Shown: piece after piece, positions 1-10,956 of the stretch
Layout: each line of letters opens with the position of its first letter
Numbering within the stretch: the stretch's first letter is position 1
Assembly: GCA_018398805.1 (NCBI GenBank)
Contig: JAGFBZ010000693.1
Location: 2,294,001-2,358,000 of the forward strand
Source of the DNA: Hirundichthys speculiger
Lineage: Eukaryota > Chordata > Actinopteri > Beloniformes > Exocoetidae
Reading direction: 5' to 3'
Length of the DNA: 64,000 bases
Made by a program: the position numbers and the translations under genes
Notes under the pieces: generated by a model
Seen by the model: the letters and a program-made list of their open reading frames with translations, nothing else
Told to the model about the DNA's origin: nothing
Database searches by the model: none

Positions 1-469
1 GCATGAGGATGTCTGTCCGGTACCAAAAAGTGACATCAGCCAGTTGGCAAAGGAGGTGTGAGAGCAGGTGCTATATGGCAGTGAGGGAGGCTTGGAGACA
101 TGTGGGTGGGGGTGGAATTGGGGAAGGACAGAGCGAGGATAGAGGGAGGATGGAGGTGTGGGACAGCAGAGCAGAGGGTGGTGCAGAAAGATGGGGAAAG
201 AGCCAAGATTAGAGTCCAAGTGAAGCTATTTATAGCTCTCCATCATGGGCCAGTCCACCAGGCCCTGGTTGCCACGAGTATCACCCCTCTAGTTCCCCTC
301 TGCTAATATTCAGTTCACATCCATAAAGAGGCAGAGGCGCATTTAAATCTGAAACATGATTCCTTTTATTGTTAGGCATGAACATTTCTCATTTTTCACC
401 ATCTATGTAAAAAAAAAAAAAACTTTTGTCATTTTCAACATATAGTAGATTATTAAATTAAAAATCAAT
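1..469. other. Unassigned noncoding DNA
   Basis: The first 230 bases are purine-rich (GAGG, GGA runs) and the rest is AT-rich, with a short poly(A) near 409-422. Reading frames here are short and low in complexity. I see no splice-bounded exon, RNA gene or transposon end. Confidence 0.5.
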
Positions 470-1045
470 TTAAAATTAAATTAAATTAAATTAAAAATGA
501 AGAGTGCAGATAAAATCCTTCCAGTCGTCATCTTCACATCTAAACAGAACTGTTTTCAGCCTGGATTTGAACATTGTCAGAGTTGAGGTCTGTCTCACAT
601 CTTCTGGAAGACTGTTCCAGATTTTAGGAGCATAAAACTGAAATGCAGCTTCACCTTGTTTAGTCCTGACTCTGGACACCAGCAGGAGACCACTACCCTG
701 AGGTTCTCAGAGTCCAGGTTGGTTCATATGGATCTAACATGTCAGAGATGTACTTTGGGGCTAGACCATGAAGAGACTTGTACACAAGTAGAGCTGTTTT
801 AAAGTCTATTCTCTGAGTGACAGGAAGCCAGAGACCTCAGGACTGGACTAATATGATCGTATTTCCTGGTTCTAGTCAGGACTCATGCAGCAGCATTCTG
901 GATGTACTGCAGCTGTTTTACAGCTTATTTAGAGTCCAGTGAGCAGGCCGTTACAGTAGTCATACCTGGTGGAGACGAACACGTGGATTAGTCTTTCTAA
1001 ATCTGGTTTAGACACTATTCCTTTGATTCTGGCAATGTTTTTTAG
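470..1045 (-). mobile_element. LINE 3' fragment (L2/CR1-like), C-terminal ORF2 plus tail
   Basis: Read on the minus strand this is the last part of a non-LTR reverse transcriptase ORF followed by a short tail. Recognisable pieces in order are a DYCNGLLTG block (about 950-985), QLQYIQNAAA (about 890-915), an HISPVLRSL block (about 835-865), and GEAAFQFYAPKIWNSLPEDV with a following FKSRLKT (about 545-660). This order is the usual end of L2/CR1-group ORF2 proteins in fish. Several frame changes and stops separate the blocks, so it is dead. The 3' end runs into (AATTT)n-like repeats at 470-495. The catalytic RT core is absent, which is typical 5' truncation. A second copy of the same family lies at 59969-60500 on the other strand. 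Clade assignment is from motif memory, not a search. Confidence 0.82.
491..679 (-). pseudogene. LINE ORF2 C-terminus, longest open segment
   Basis: This 62-codon open stretch contains the GEAAFQFYAPKIWNSLPEDV motif and the terminal FKSRLKTVLF block that closes many fish LINE ORF2 proteins. The natural stop TAA follows ICTLHF. The apparent ATG is only an internal methionine codon of the older frame; the real protein would extend upstream through about 1045, where stops and frameshifts now break it. It has no independent gene function that I can support. Confidence 0.8.
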
Positions 1046-1489
1046 ATGGTAGTTTACACACCACAAATCTGAGGTACAAAATAAAGGAAAACATATTTAT
1101 TGCATTGTACATAATCAACTATACTTAAATACAGATCAAGGACGCTTAATATAAAAAGTATTTTAATATTAATGTGACAGAAATGTGCACACAACCAAAC
1201 TATATCAATGCTTCTTGTCTTTTGCAGCCTCAAGTCAGAAAAAGACAGGAATAAAACAAAAAAATAGGAATGTTATGGAATATGGAAATGAAAAATGCCT
1301 TTACATCCACTTTTATTACAGTATAGACAGTATGAGCCCCTGATATCTCAGGTTTTGTCCTGTCACCTTTATGTAATTTGTTGATGTATATTCATATCTG
1401 AATTTCAGGACTCTCCAATATTTCAGAATAAAGTTATAATGGGGCCATAAATAATGAAATGAAAAGCTCAGAATCTATGAGTCTGAGAT
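1046..1489. other. AT-rich noncoding DNA
   Basis: The stretch between the LINE fragment and the SINE tail is AT-rich and has no reading frame of note. I see no transposon terminus or motif in it. Confidence 0.5.
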
Positions 1490-1587
1490 GGACTGTGACC
1501 TGTCCAGGGTGTAGCCACTTGGATGGTATGGATGGATGGATGGATGGATGGATGGATGGATGGATGGATGGGTGGATGGATGGATGG
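1490..1587 (+). mobile_element. SINE/RTE tail fragment with (GATG)n
   Basis: The segment GACCTGTCCAGGGTGTA followed by (GATG)n is the end of a very common teleost SINE whose 3' tail is shared with RTE-type LINEs. Much of the tail body between the two parts is missing, so this is a short relic. The GATG run spans about 1521-1587. Confidence 0.7.
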
Positions 1588-1898
1588 ACTCTCTGAGGAA
1601 CAATTAGCACAAGCTAGTGGAGCTCATGAAAGCAACAGAAACAAGGACGGGAAGCTCCTGGGTGTGTTTTTTTTGCTCTTGTTGCAACGATGGAATAGTC
1701 TATCTATGGCTCTTTGATTCCACAAAATCAGATTCTGTACCCCATTGTTGCTTAAACAAAGACATTAAACTAAGACAGAAATGGATTTGGTTTATTTGGA
1801 GAAGTCACAGTAAGCATGAGGGGCTACAGTTTCCATTTTCAGGGCTGTCCAACCCAAGTTTGACCCAAAAAAAAACCATTTTGGAACTAAACTAATTG

Positions 1899-1906
1899 CA
1901 TCATAC
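1899..1906. repeat. Left 8-bp target-site duplication
   Basis: CATCATAC here is repeated exactly at 3231-3238, directly outside the inverted termini of the element between them. Confidence 0.88.
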
Positions 1907-2326
1907 CAAGGTTATTATAGTTAACGAAAACTAAGACTAAAACTAAAACTAGCAATGAAAAAATATTTCAGTTAACTGAAATAAAAATAAAAACTACAAT
2001 TAAAAAAAAAAAACGAAAACTAAATAAAACTACAAGAAGGATGTTAAAACTAACTAAAACTAAACTGAATTGTAGATAAATTCAGCTTCGTTTTCGTTGT
2101 CGTTTCGTTTTCTCCCTCGATTACTGCCATAGAGATTACTGCCTGTCCTGCAGCAGCCGCTATGATACCCTCCCTCCAGAGAGGGGGCAGCATAGCGGAT
2201 ATAGACCGTTTCGGGCAGCCCCCGGAAGTACCCCGACCGCCATGCTGGAGGGTGCTACAGAGCGAAACTTTCACCGGCTCGCAGATTAACCAGTGTTTTT
2301 CTCTTTCTACAAATATATATTTTTAT

Positions 2327-2511
2327 AATGTCGAGTCGGTTGAGTGGGAATAATGTTCCGTCATAAACTGTGCCAACAATGGTGTGAAAATTCGACAATG
2401 GAAGAAGAAAGTATGCACGAAGACTCCTTGTTTGCAGAACAAGAAGTTAGGAAGACGTGGGTGATGAAAAAATATCAACAGAAAAGACTTTGTTCCAAAT
2501 GAATACGCCGG
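2327..2511 (+). pseudogene. THAP-type zinc-finger exon remnant
   Basis: A start ATG at 2327 opens MSSRLSGNN; after a one-base shift the frame from 2354 reads CSVINCANNGVKIRQWKKK, and, further on, NINRKDFVPNEYAG. The C-x4-C pair, the basic segment and the FVPNEY-type end resemble the first two thirds of a C2CH THAP domain; the final C-x2-H would lie in the next exon. The exon ends in GG/GTGAGT at 2511/2512, a good splice donor. Two adjacent stops near 2462-2467 are explained by small indels; a neighbouring frame there reads KTWVMKK, which supplies the tryptophan expected at that place. THAP domains bind DNA in P-type transposases and in host THAP proteins. Inference: this is the first coding exon of a dead transposase carried by the surrounding element, though capture of a host THAP exon is possible. 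Confidence 0.6.
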
Positions 2512-2810
2512 GTGAGTTTTCGTTAACATTCAATCTCGTACTACTCATAGTCTCGCTGAGAGTCCCGGACGATTCTGGCCGAAAGAACAGCAGTATGAGG
2601 CACTGTAGCCCTCGGTACTAGCACAAGCCTATAAATGAATGAATAAATTAATGATGAATGACTTAGGAGAATGATAAAATAAATTAAATATAACATTAAC
2701 ATAGCCTAATTTACCGCTCGTGTTAACATTACAGCAGCATAATCTTTATGCTGTTGACGTTAGTTATAGCCAGCGTTCCACAGTTTTTAGTGTTTGATTA
2801 TGGGAATAGA

Positions 2811-3098
2811 TCATGCTATTTCCAAACCAATCAAAAAACAGCGATAAAATACCTTCATCTGTAACTGGAGGCCACTGTCAACATCATCAATCGAAGACAT
2901 GTCTGTGTTATCAGTAACAGATGCTCTACGCTGCTGTGTTTGGGTAGTTGGTGGAGCACGCACCCTCCAGTTATGGCGGGGCCATAGGGGGCGCATGTCC
3001 ACAATTTTCAAGTCAAAAAGGTGTATCTGCTGCATACTGAAGAAGAAGAAAAAACTAAAACTAAGACTAAAACTAAATAAAAAACTGAAACTAGTCAA
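2811..3098 (-). other. Unassigned open frame inside the 8-bp-TSD element
   Basis: This minus-strand frame of 95 codons runs against the THAP exon. Its middle part (RAPPTTQTQQRRASVTDNTD, then MSSIDDVDSGLQLQMK) is not low in complexity and is followed by GTATTT, a weak donor-like sequence. The N-terminal part is a run of Phe and Ser encoded by the A-rich repeat and is certainly noise. I do not recognise it; it may be an exon piece of the transposon or chance. Confidence 0.2.
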
Positions 3099-3230
3099 TT
3101 CCTCAAAATAAAAACTAACTAAAACTACTAAATTACTTGGAACTAACTAAAAAAAATGAAATAAAAAAGCAAACTGGAAAACTAAATAAAAATAAAAACT
3201 AAAGAAAATTTCAAAACTATAATAACCTTG

Positions 3231-3238
3231 CATCATAC
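3231..3238. repeat. Right 8-bp target-site duplication
   Basis: CATCATAC, identical to 1899-1906. Confidence 0.88.
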
Positions 3239-3349
3239 AACATTATTCCAGCCATTAACCGTAGAGACACAGTACAAGTGGGTGTGCCAGCTGGTAAGTT
3301 TATTTTAATGTGCGTCTCTTGCCACACGAGTCGTCCTCTCGCTGTTGGC

Positions 3350-3770
3350 AGCACTAATGCAGAAAAGTACAAAGACATCTTAGAGCAACATATGCTGCCA
3401 TAATTGCTAAATAAGTCCATGATTTTTTTCAACAAAATAATGCAAAATAACTTTATGTGCACATTACAGAGGAATAGCTGAAGATGAAGACGGTAACTAC
3501 TGGTACTGGACTGCACCCTCTCCAGTCCTGACCGCTTCCCACTTGAGAATGTGTGGAGAATTTGCAAACAGCCCTGCGCTGTTTCACACTTTAAAACATT
3601 TAACAGAAAGAATGGGATACAAGAACACCCAAAACATTCATGATTTGGTATCTACAATGCCAGAAGGCCTTCTAGATGCTGGGAGAAGAAATGGGGACAT
3701 TTCAAAGTGCTAAAAGGTTTACTGTGCCAACTTTTTTTTTGGAATGTGCTGCAGACTGGAAATGTAGGAC
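3350..3770 (+). pseudogene. Tc1/mariner-superfamily transposase C-terminal relic
   Basis: Scattered over several frames are the blocks NAEKYKDILEQHMLP (about 3356-3400), a degraded FFQQ-DNAK block (about 3425-3448, second catalytic Asp region), SPDRFPLENVW (about 3520-3555, the region of the last catalytic acidic residue) and LTERMGYKNTQN...LVSTMPEGLLDAGRRNGD ending in TAA at 3711-3713. The 68 codons from 3507 to that stop are open, but the LENVW block lies in another frame, so at least one frameshift is present. The following CCAACTTTTTTTTTGGAATGTGCTGCA matches the 3' flank I know from fish elements of this group. The family acts by cut-and-paste at TA. The left half is missing; the 8-bp-TSD element sits just upstream. 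Confidence 0.7.
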
Positions 3771-3849
3771 GCAAAATCTGTCAAGACAAAACATATAATA
3801 TTTTGGTTTTACATGACATCACAACCTTCCTGATTTGGGGTTGTGTTTT

Positions 3850-4012
3850 TATTAATGTGGCCTGGACTGGTGAGCTGTCCAAGGCGTAACCTGCCTTTTC
3901 CCTAATGACAGCTGGGATTGGTTGCAGCACAAGTCCATGAGCCTGGAATAGGATTGAAGCATGTATGGATGGATGGATGGATGGATGGATGGATGGATGG
4001 ATGGATGGATGT
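3850..4012 (+). mobile_element. SINE/RTE 3' tail with (GGAT)n
   Basis: The series GGACTGGTGAGCTGTCCAAG, CCTGCCTTTTCCCTAATGACA, CTGGGATTGGTTGCAGCAC and (GGAT)n (3964-4012) is a mutated copy of the common teleost SINE tail. The tRNA-like head is absent, so the copy is 5' truncated. Confidence 0.75.
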
Positions 4013-4099
4013 TGTAATACATCTATACTGTGACCTATACTAAGTATAAAAAAAATTGCACTGGTGGTTTTACTCAGGTATATTCAGCTTCAGTGCCAC

Positions 4100-4200
4100 A
4101 AAAGGTAGGATCGGACTCTTGAGGTAGATAGAAGCCCTTGCTGGGTCCGATCCTGTTGGAGGTTTTGCTCTTTTCAAAGGGAGTTTTTACTTCCTAGTTT
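4100..4200 (+). mobile_element. Short LINE/SINE 3' fragment
   Basis: TGTTGGAGGTTTTGCTC followed by AAAGGGAGTTTTTACTTCC is the conserved core of a frequent teleost non-LTR 3' end, also seen at 34.2 kb (minus) and 44.0 kb (plus). Only about 100 bases are recognisable. Confidence 0.55.
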
Positions 4201-7200
4201 AGTGTCTTTGGAAACTTTTGGGTAGAGAGATAACTTTTTTTGTTGCAGAGTGGTACATAATTCTGTATATACAAGTGAATTGAAATAACTTGCACTAGAA
4301 TATCTTCACCTTGGCTCAAGGCATGCACATTAAAATAATTTACTGGATCAAAGACAGAATTTTTTTGTGTTTGCATTGAGAATATCTACATTCAGTTTGG
4401 ACAATAACACTCAAACCCTGGCCTCCCAACAGGAGCAATAAATCTGCAACTCTTGAACCATTCTCATAAATCACAGTAATGTTGGTGACAGATAAATAAC
4501 ATCACTGAACATGAATCTGCAACTATTTATCCAGGTCTTTTGCTACAGCAGGCTGAAGCAGAAAGCCCTTGTGATGAGCTGTAATGTCTCTGGGCCACGT
4601 GTTACAGTATAATAGTGTCTTTGTTTTCCACTTATCTGGCTGCAGCTCAGGCTGTGGAGCAGAGTGTTTCAACAGCTACTGTAGATCAGACTTAAGGACA
4701 CATTGTAGTTCTCGGTGTGAAGGCTTATTGTCAACCAGTCCGCATGGACAAAGTAATCATCTGAGCTGAGACAGATAAGTAGATTTTTACAAGCCCACAC
4801 AGATGCCTTAATAGGAAGCTGGAGCTGGCAGAAGTGAGACATTTTTCTTTCCTTCACATGTGTTAAAAAGCACCGAGCCACATGAAGGCATGCAAACTTT
4901 TGCACGATTTACACAACACACATACACAAATGAACAAATGATGTGCAAAGCAAAAACAATTAGATTGTACATTGCAACATACATGTAAACATACAGTCAG
5001 ATAAATGCAAAAATGCATTACAGGTGACCAGAATCTGTACTGTGCGGTGTGAGCCCCAACTTTGGAAATGTCCTTGGTTATTTTGGTTGTTTTCACGGTG
5101 AATCCCAGAGTCCACCCACATAGGCAACCCCTGTCGAGACCTTCTGTTCCTCAGCACACGACACAAACATGCACAGAAAACACGCACTCCCACACATACT
5201 CAAACTGGGAGACTGTCACAGAGTAAAGCAAAACAAAAATAGAGAATTGAATGATGGTTTCAATTTGCCTGGTCTTCTCTCACTTCCACAACAAAGCATT
5301 TTTATCTGTCATTTCATGGTTTGCAAAAAAGTTTGACATTTATGAAGTACTGGCTCACTAAATAATGTGCAGAGACTGAACTCTGGAAAAAAAAAAAAAA
5401 AAGAATGACAGATGAGAATCAGAAGAAAACTGAAAGTGGTATTTCTCCATTCAACCATGAAGTAAAATACACAAATTAAATATAATTTTGATATCTGCCG
5501 AGGATCTGAGCGCAGCCTTCTTGTAATTTCACTAAGATCCATACTTTATGGGTCAGAATTAGTTAAATTACGCTAATTTACACACACTGACACCAACAAA
5601 ACAGTTGGGCCTGTGTGTTTTATAGAGCCAGCAGAGAGAGAGTGCATATGGATTCCTCACATTATGGCTTGTATCACTATAACGTGTGCAGCAGTTGCCA
5701 TGAAATCACATATCTCTGTGGATGGAAGAGCAGAGGCGAGGCACCGAGCCAGGCCAGCACTGTAATTCACCTTCAGCCATTATCCACCTCTGTTTAGCTA
5801 TGTCTGTTTATGTCATCTCTATTCATTCCCTTCCTCATCTCTCGCTCTTACTTTCCAGTTCCATTCTTTCTTTCACCACTTTTCAAATATCTAGTGTTCT
5901 TTTCTCATGCTCTCTCTCTCTCTGTCTTTCTCATTTTTCCACTCTTCTGTGCTTTGACCTGAGGGTAACTGCCTCTGAAAGAATGTCCCACACTGGCCAA
6001 AGCAATACTGTGGGTTTTCTTTGAAAGAGTCTACTTTACGCCACTCTATAACATCAAATCAGGGTTAAACCAATGTCAATCCAAGGTGCTAATTTTGCTT
6101 GGATTTTTGACTGTTACATCAGTTCTGCTTCAGTTTAAAGTCACTTAGTATGTGTTAAAGTTTCTGTTTAATGGCCGAGGTGTTTCTCCCCTATGTGAAG
6201 CAGACACACTACACTTCCAGAACAACTTGGCTCCGATTCAGTCAACTTACTGATTTAATGTGAATAGCTTCAGACCATACAGGTGACCATCTCTTACTGT
6301 AACCTTTCTCTCTATCCATTTCACTCTTTATTATCCCCCCAGCAGTGACAGGGCTGTCTGTGTCGAACCTTTGCTATCTTACAGTATGGTTGTTACATAA
6401 GGGGAAGGTACTTTTCTTGACTTCAGAGCATGCAGAGGCTTTGTGTCTTTGTAATGTTTGTCTCCCAGTGGAAGTGGAGTTGCAAAGTCCAACGAGGCTA
6501 TCAACAGTGGACTTTGGAGGGTAGAGAGAGATGAAGGCATGCTGTGCCAATGCACACACACCCCCACACACACCCACCCACACACACAGTGAAACACACG
6601 CGTCCAAACTCACGCCTGGATCACAGGCTGGTATTGCCTTTAGCTACTGCAGGGGTAATAAAGTGATCCAGAGAAAAAGCAGGAGGAAATGACAGGGATA
6701 TAACCATGTGTGTTTAACAGCAGCTGTTCTAATCACATATATGCTTTTAATGCAATGCATTTAATTTGGCTCTGTTGGAATTCCCTCAGTTACAGCTACA
6801 GCTTTTATGGTGCGTACATGTTGCTTTCAGTAATAAAGAATATGATTGATTTGATGTTTTTATCGGCTGTTTGTGTCAAATGGAGTTGTCGTAGGATATC
6901 CACCCTTGGGTGGGCTTTTGCTGATTCTTTACCTTCTGCCACTGTGGTTTACCTTTCTGGAAACTCTGGTTCTGCTGCTGGCACAAAATGACAACCAGAT
7001 GTAAGAAACTGGCATCAGTGGGAGCTAACCATAGAAATCCCTCTTTTAAAAGGCTTCTAGAGAGCTCTTTAGTGATAAAGTGTTTCCAATAATCAACATC
7101 AATCAAGGCCTATCACTGTTATGCTTTAGTTGAGAGTTACAATTAGAGTTGAGTGGCTTTTGATGAGATTGACACACTTGTTATACTGAACACAAAGGAA

Positions 7201-9356
7201 TCTAGACAAGATCATTGGTGTTTCGGCTATTGACTCCTTAAAACTGTGCTCTGACGCGCCAGATATCCGTTAGCATTCCAGACCACGCAAATCACTAAGA
7301 CATAAAGAGACATATACACAGTCGTATGCAGTCAATACACATGCGCTCAAACGTGCACAATAAAACATACTACTTATCCAGAGATCATCTACTGAGAGAG
7401 ATGTTATTAAAGGTCCCTCCCAGACATGATGTCAGTCAGATCATAAGAGGTGTCTTTAAACTGACACACGCTCAGACTTGTGACGTACAACTTTTTCATT
7501 ATCCACAATATACAGCACTGTCCTCTGTAAGTTTATATGAAAGACTTGTATTTTAGATCAGATTCAATGTCCACTAGTGTCTGTTGATGTTAGACATCAG
7601 GCTGAGTGTTGTGAGCCTTTTTTTTCATCAAGCAGTTAAGTACATATTCTCCAGAAGCAGAGCCTCCAAAGAGAGAGGCAGTGAAGCTGGATAATTATGG
7701 GTTGTGGGCATGTGTGTGTGTGTGTGTGCATGCGAGAGAAAGTGTGGGTGTACATTGTGAGGTTTAGAACACTGAGAGGAAAAAAAAGATGTTGTAATTT
7801 TTACAGTGAATTCCAGCTTGATAACCAGAACCAGCTGGCTTTTGTCTCCTAAACACACACACCCACACGCACCCGCACACGCACACACACATGCACACAG
7901 GCACTCACACAACAGACACACACAGGCAGACACGCACACACACACATGCACACACACAAATACTATTAGTCTTTTAAATAAACAGTTACTGGTGAAAATC
8001 TGATATTGAGAAAACACACACAGGAGACACACAACTCAAAACAACCTTTGTTGCGCAAATATTTAACTGTTATTGCAAAATAATACAAACCCCTTTAAAT
8101 TTCTGCAACTAACTGTCAAATTGTCATGACGGATGGAAAAGTACAAATTAATTCCCCATTCTCATTTAAGGATGAAGAAATTCATTCATTAATACCACTG
8201 TTGTAATATCTGCTCTGTGAAAAAAAAAACCTTGCCCTTGATAACGGACAGGCAGTCAAGCGTTTCTCTTGTGTACATTCAGTGTACATGGAGGGCAAAT
8301 TCCTTATCAGTGCTATAGGAGTTTTCAGCCCAGTGCACTTCAACCTCCAACATGCACAGAGACTGCTTGACAGTTGACATCTCTACTAAGCTGCCTCCTT
8401 GACCCCAGTTGCCCCAGGCAGCACCCTTGTTGTTGCAGTGTTCAAAAAGATGTGAGGTGCGTGTACTCCCACCAGTATAACTTTGGAAGTGAACACAGAT
8501 TAAAGTCTGCTCCTCTCAGATAGGGAGCCCTGGAGGCTATACATAGAAAATCATTCTGAATGAAAGTGTACATAGGTACCTGTGTGCCAATGCAATCTGT
8601 TCTCTTCACAGTCTCACACTTGATCAGGAGTTAATGCAGAGGCCACCACTGAAGTGGTGTTTTTGCATGTGCAAATTATTTTATACAAATAAGATGAAAG
8701 CTGAAACTCAAAATTACTGTGCATTTAAATGCCAAATCATAAATTTTTCTTTACCTCAGTGAAGTACTTTAATGTGTCACAAAGTACTACACTAGGAGAA
8801 AAAGGGAAGTAGAAGTTAAGGATAAAGTGAAAGGCAGCAATGCCAAGGTTATTCTTAAGGCTTTTACTAAGGAATCCAGTGACTATGACCCACCTTCCTT
8901 CCGACTTTTTTTACACAGACCATGCTACTTCTTGATAAGCGAGCCACTGTAGATTGATGTTTCCCGTACTACTGGTGCAGTCGGTGCATCAGCGATTCCA
9001 GCAAAAGGATAACTAGCAACATGTGTCTCTCGAATTCCCTTTACGCCGAAAAGTAATTTCAGAAAAAAAAACTAATTTATTTAACAGTTCGCAACACAGT
9101 CGGGGAGAGAAATTGTGTCCACTCTGGAAGACCTTTAAATACCACTAAATCATCGACAACCACCAAGACTCATTTGTGCTGAATGGGATATTTAAGAACC
9201 TCCATCCTCATCTTCATTCTTAAGCTGACTGGCTGCTCATGTCACCTGTCTCTTCAATACTAATTCATGTACAAACAGCTCACAGAGGTACAGGACGGCC
9301 AGTAGTTTAATTCAGGAAATGGTTGATAGGACCTGATTGACATGGAACTGCATGCA
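4201..9356. other. Mostly unique noncoding DNA
   Basis: No exon or transposon is recognisable across this stretch. It holds a poly(A) at 5388-5402, CA-rich simple repeats at 6551-6598, a TG tract at 7711-7728 and an impure CA tract at 7852-7960. Reading frames up to 134 codons overlap the CA/TG tracts and are low-complexity artefacts. Confidence 0.5.
7852..7960. repeat. Impure CA microsatellite
   Basis: Alternating CA with CG, CCCA and TGCA interruptions. A pure TG tract lies at 7711-7728, so the two form a loose inverted pair. Confidence 0.85.
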
Positions 9357-9677
9357 TCAAAATATGTCCAGGTCTCTCTCTGCGATCAAGAAATTCAGAG
9401 ACAGGATCCCTTTCTGATGATCCCCAGTAGAACAGGGATTCACTTCCATTCCCAACAGCAGCTGCAGAACTTTCCGACCGCTGTTGTCTCCACTGAAAGT
9501 CTCTTCCTCACTGCTGCTGAAGTCCTGATGAGCACTGGTGCCATTTTTTTCTTAGTAACTCACTTGCAATTTGCTTCCATAGAGCTCTGTTTCACGGAGT
9601 GTTTCAACAGTTTCATGGCAGATGACTGCATCAGTGTCACTAATCTGCAGATACATTTGTGCCTCAGTTCCTTGGTT
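9357..9677 (-). pseudogene. Unrecognised minus-strand reading frame, one internal stop
   Basis: One minus-strand frame is open from 9677 to a TGA at 9357-9359 except for a single TAA at 9552-9554, giving 41 plus 64 codons. The translation is not low in complexity: it has an acidic, Ser-rich patch (DFSSSEEETFSGDNSG) and then VLQLLLGMEVNPCSTGD and ILSLNFLIAERDLDIF. There is no start codon that I trust and no family that I recognise. A 123-codon plus-strand frame overlaps it and could equally be the chance one. Possibilities are a decayed gene or retroelement fragment, or simple chance in a GC-balanced stretch. Confidence 0.25.
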
Positions 9678-9680
9678 TCA

Positions 9681-10841
9681 TTGTCATTCCAGTTTCCTGT
9701 CTCTTTTTTCTAAATTTCCCACTTTTCCCACAAGAATTACATGTTAATATTTCCGTGTGATACGTTGCCCTTTGGCGTTTATTATTTATTTAAGTTATTA
9801 CACCATGTGGTCACAACACTCTAAACCCTCTGCTGTGTTTCAGATTCAGCACATTTTAAATGTTTACCACTAATCATACCAGGGTGGCTCGTGGGTCGTG
9901 AGTCATATCCACTTTAGCATTTTGTACACACTGAGACCACCTTAGTGCTAAATGAGCAGGCTCTGCCCTCTGTCTGAAAGGGGAATAGGAATAAAGAATA
10001 AACTGATAAAAAGTGTTGTTGACCAAGTGCTTGTAAGAAATGAGTTGTAAATAAGAATGTTAACCAATGAGCTCCTAGTCTCTGTGATTGTTGTGTCTGT
10101 CCACTCCCATGTGTGCTCTCCCCTCTCAATCTTACATCTTCAACATGTAAAGGCTTTAATTGTGAGTGGAGACAAATGCTGCGCAGGCCCATACTGAGGC
10201 AATGAAAAGAACCATTTCTCTCTACCTACAGATCAATGGGTTCCCATTCAATTAGAAAGTCTGAAACCATTAGCACCCAGCTAATGACTCCATTCTGGGG
10301 AGCTGGGGAGCTTTGGCCTCGGGGTAGAATGGTTGCGGGTGGAGGAGCCAGAAAAAGCATCAAGACTGGGTGGGAGATTTCTTTAACTGCATGCATTATG
10401 AGTGCATTACACTTCTTTAGTGTCTTATGGAACAAGTGGTACACTTTGCAGATAGCACATTGCGGCAGGGTGCTAACTACCTTTTCCCTTTGGTCTAATT
10501 TCACAAAGTCCAAAAGCTGTGCTTTGGAATTAATTTTTTTTTTTTTTTTTTTTTGCCATTTTAATTTTCTGTCTGGCTTTTGGAAATTAAATTGTTTCTA
10601 AAAAGCTCTTGCATTGCATTGTTTATCATCCACATTTTTGCAATCCAGCACTCCAAGACGAGAGGTTAACCTGCAGCTCCTCCTACAATTGTTGTAATGA
10701 TGGCAGCTGTTCATTCGAGTATTATGAGGGAAGGTGTATTGAGACACCCCAACGCTTCCAGTTTTGGTCGCTCATTTTCAGCACATTTTAGCTTCAGACA
10801 TTTATGGATCTCACCTTATCAAATGTACATTGACAGGTCTG
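9681..10841. other. Noncoding DNA with poly(T)
   Basis: Nothing gene-like is seen. A 21-base T tract lies at 10534-10554. The block near 10225-10310 contains several ATTAG/CTAAT motifs but no more specific signal. Confidence 0.45.
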
Positions 10842-10955
<114 letters not shown>

Positions 10956-10956
10956 A

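Larger units (their letters stand above)
1907..3230. mobile_element. DNA transposon relic with 8-bp TSD and THAP remnant (P-like or hAT-like)
   Basis: The element is 1324 bp long. It starts CAAGGTTATTATAGTT and ends with the exact inverse of those 16 bases, and it is flanked by a perfect 8-bp duplication CATCATAC. Both subterminal regions (about 1920-2080 and 3047-3215) are made of AAACTAAA-type direct repeats. The interior is more GC-rich (2120-2290, 2880-3000) and holds a decayed THAP-type zinc-finger coding segment at 2327-2511. Eight-base duplications occur in hAT and P superfamilies; THAP DNA-binding domains are known in P and Kolobok transposases, and Kolobok duplicates TTAA, so the combination favours P. 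That classification is inference. The element cannot encode an active transposase: the coding part is truncated and has stops. Confidence 0.85.

Noticed and set aside
9342..9713. 123-codon plus-strand frame
   Set aside because: No domain or homology recognised. The minus strand over the same bases reads more like protein, so at most one of the two is real and I list only the minus-strand frame, at low confidence.
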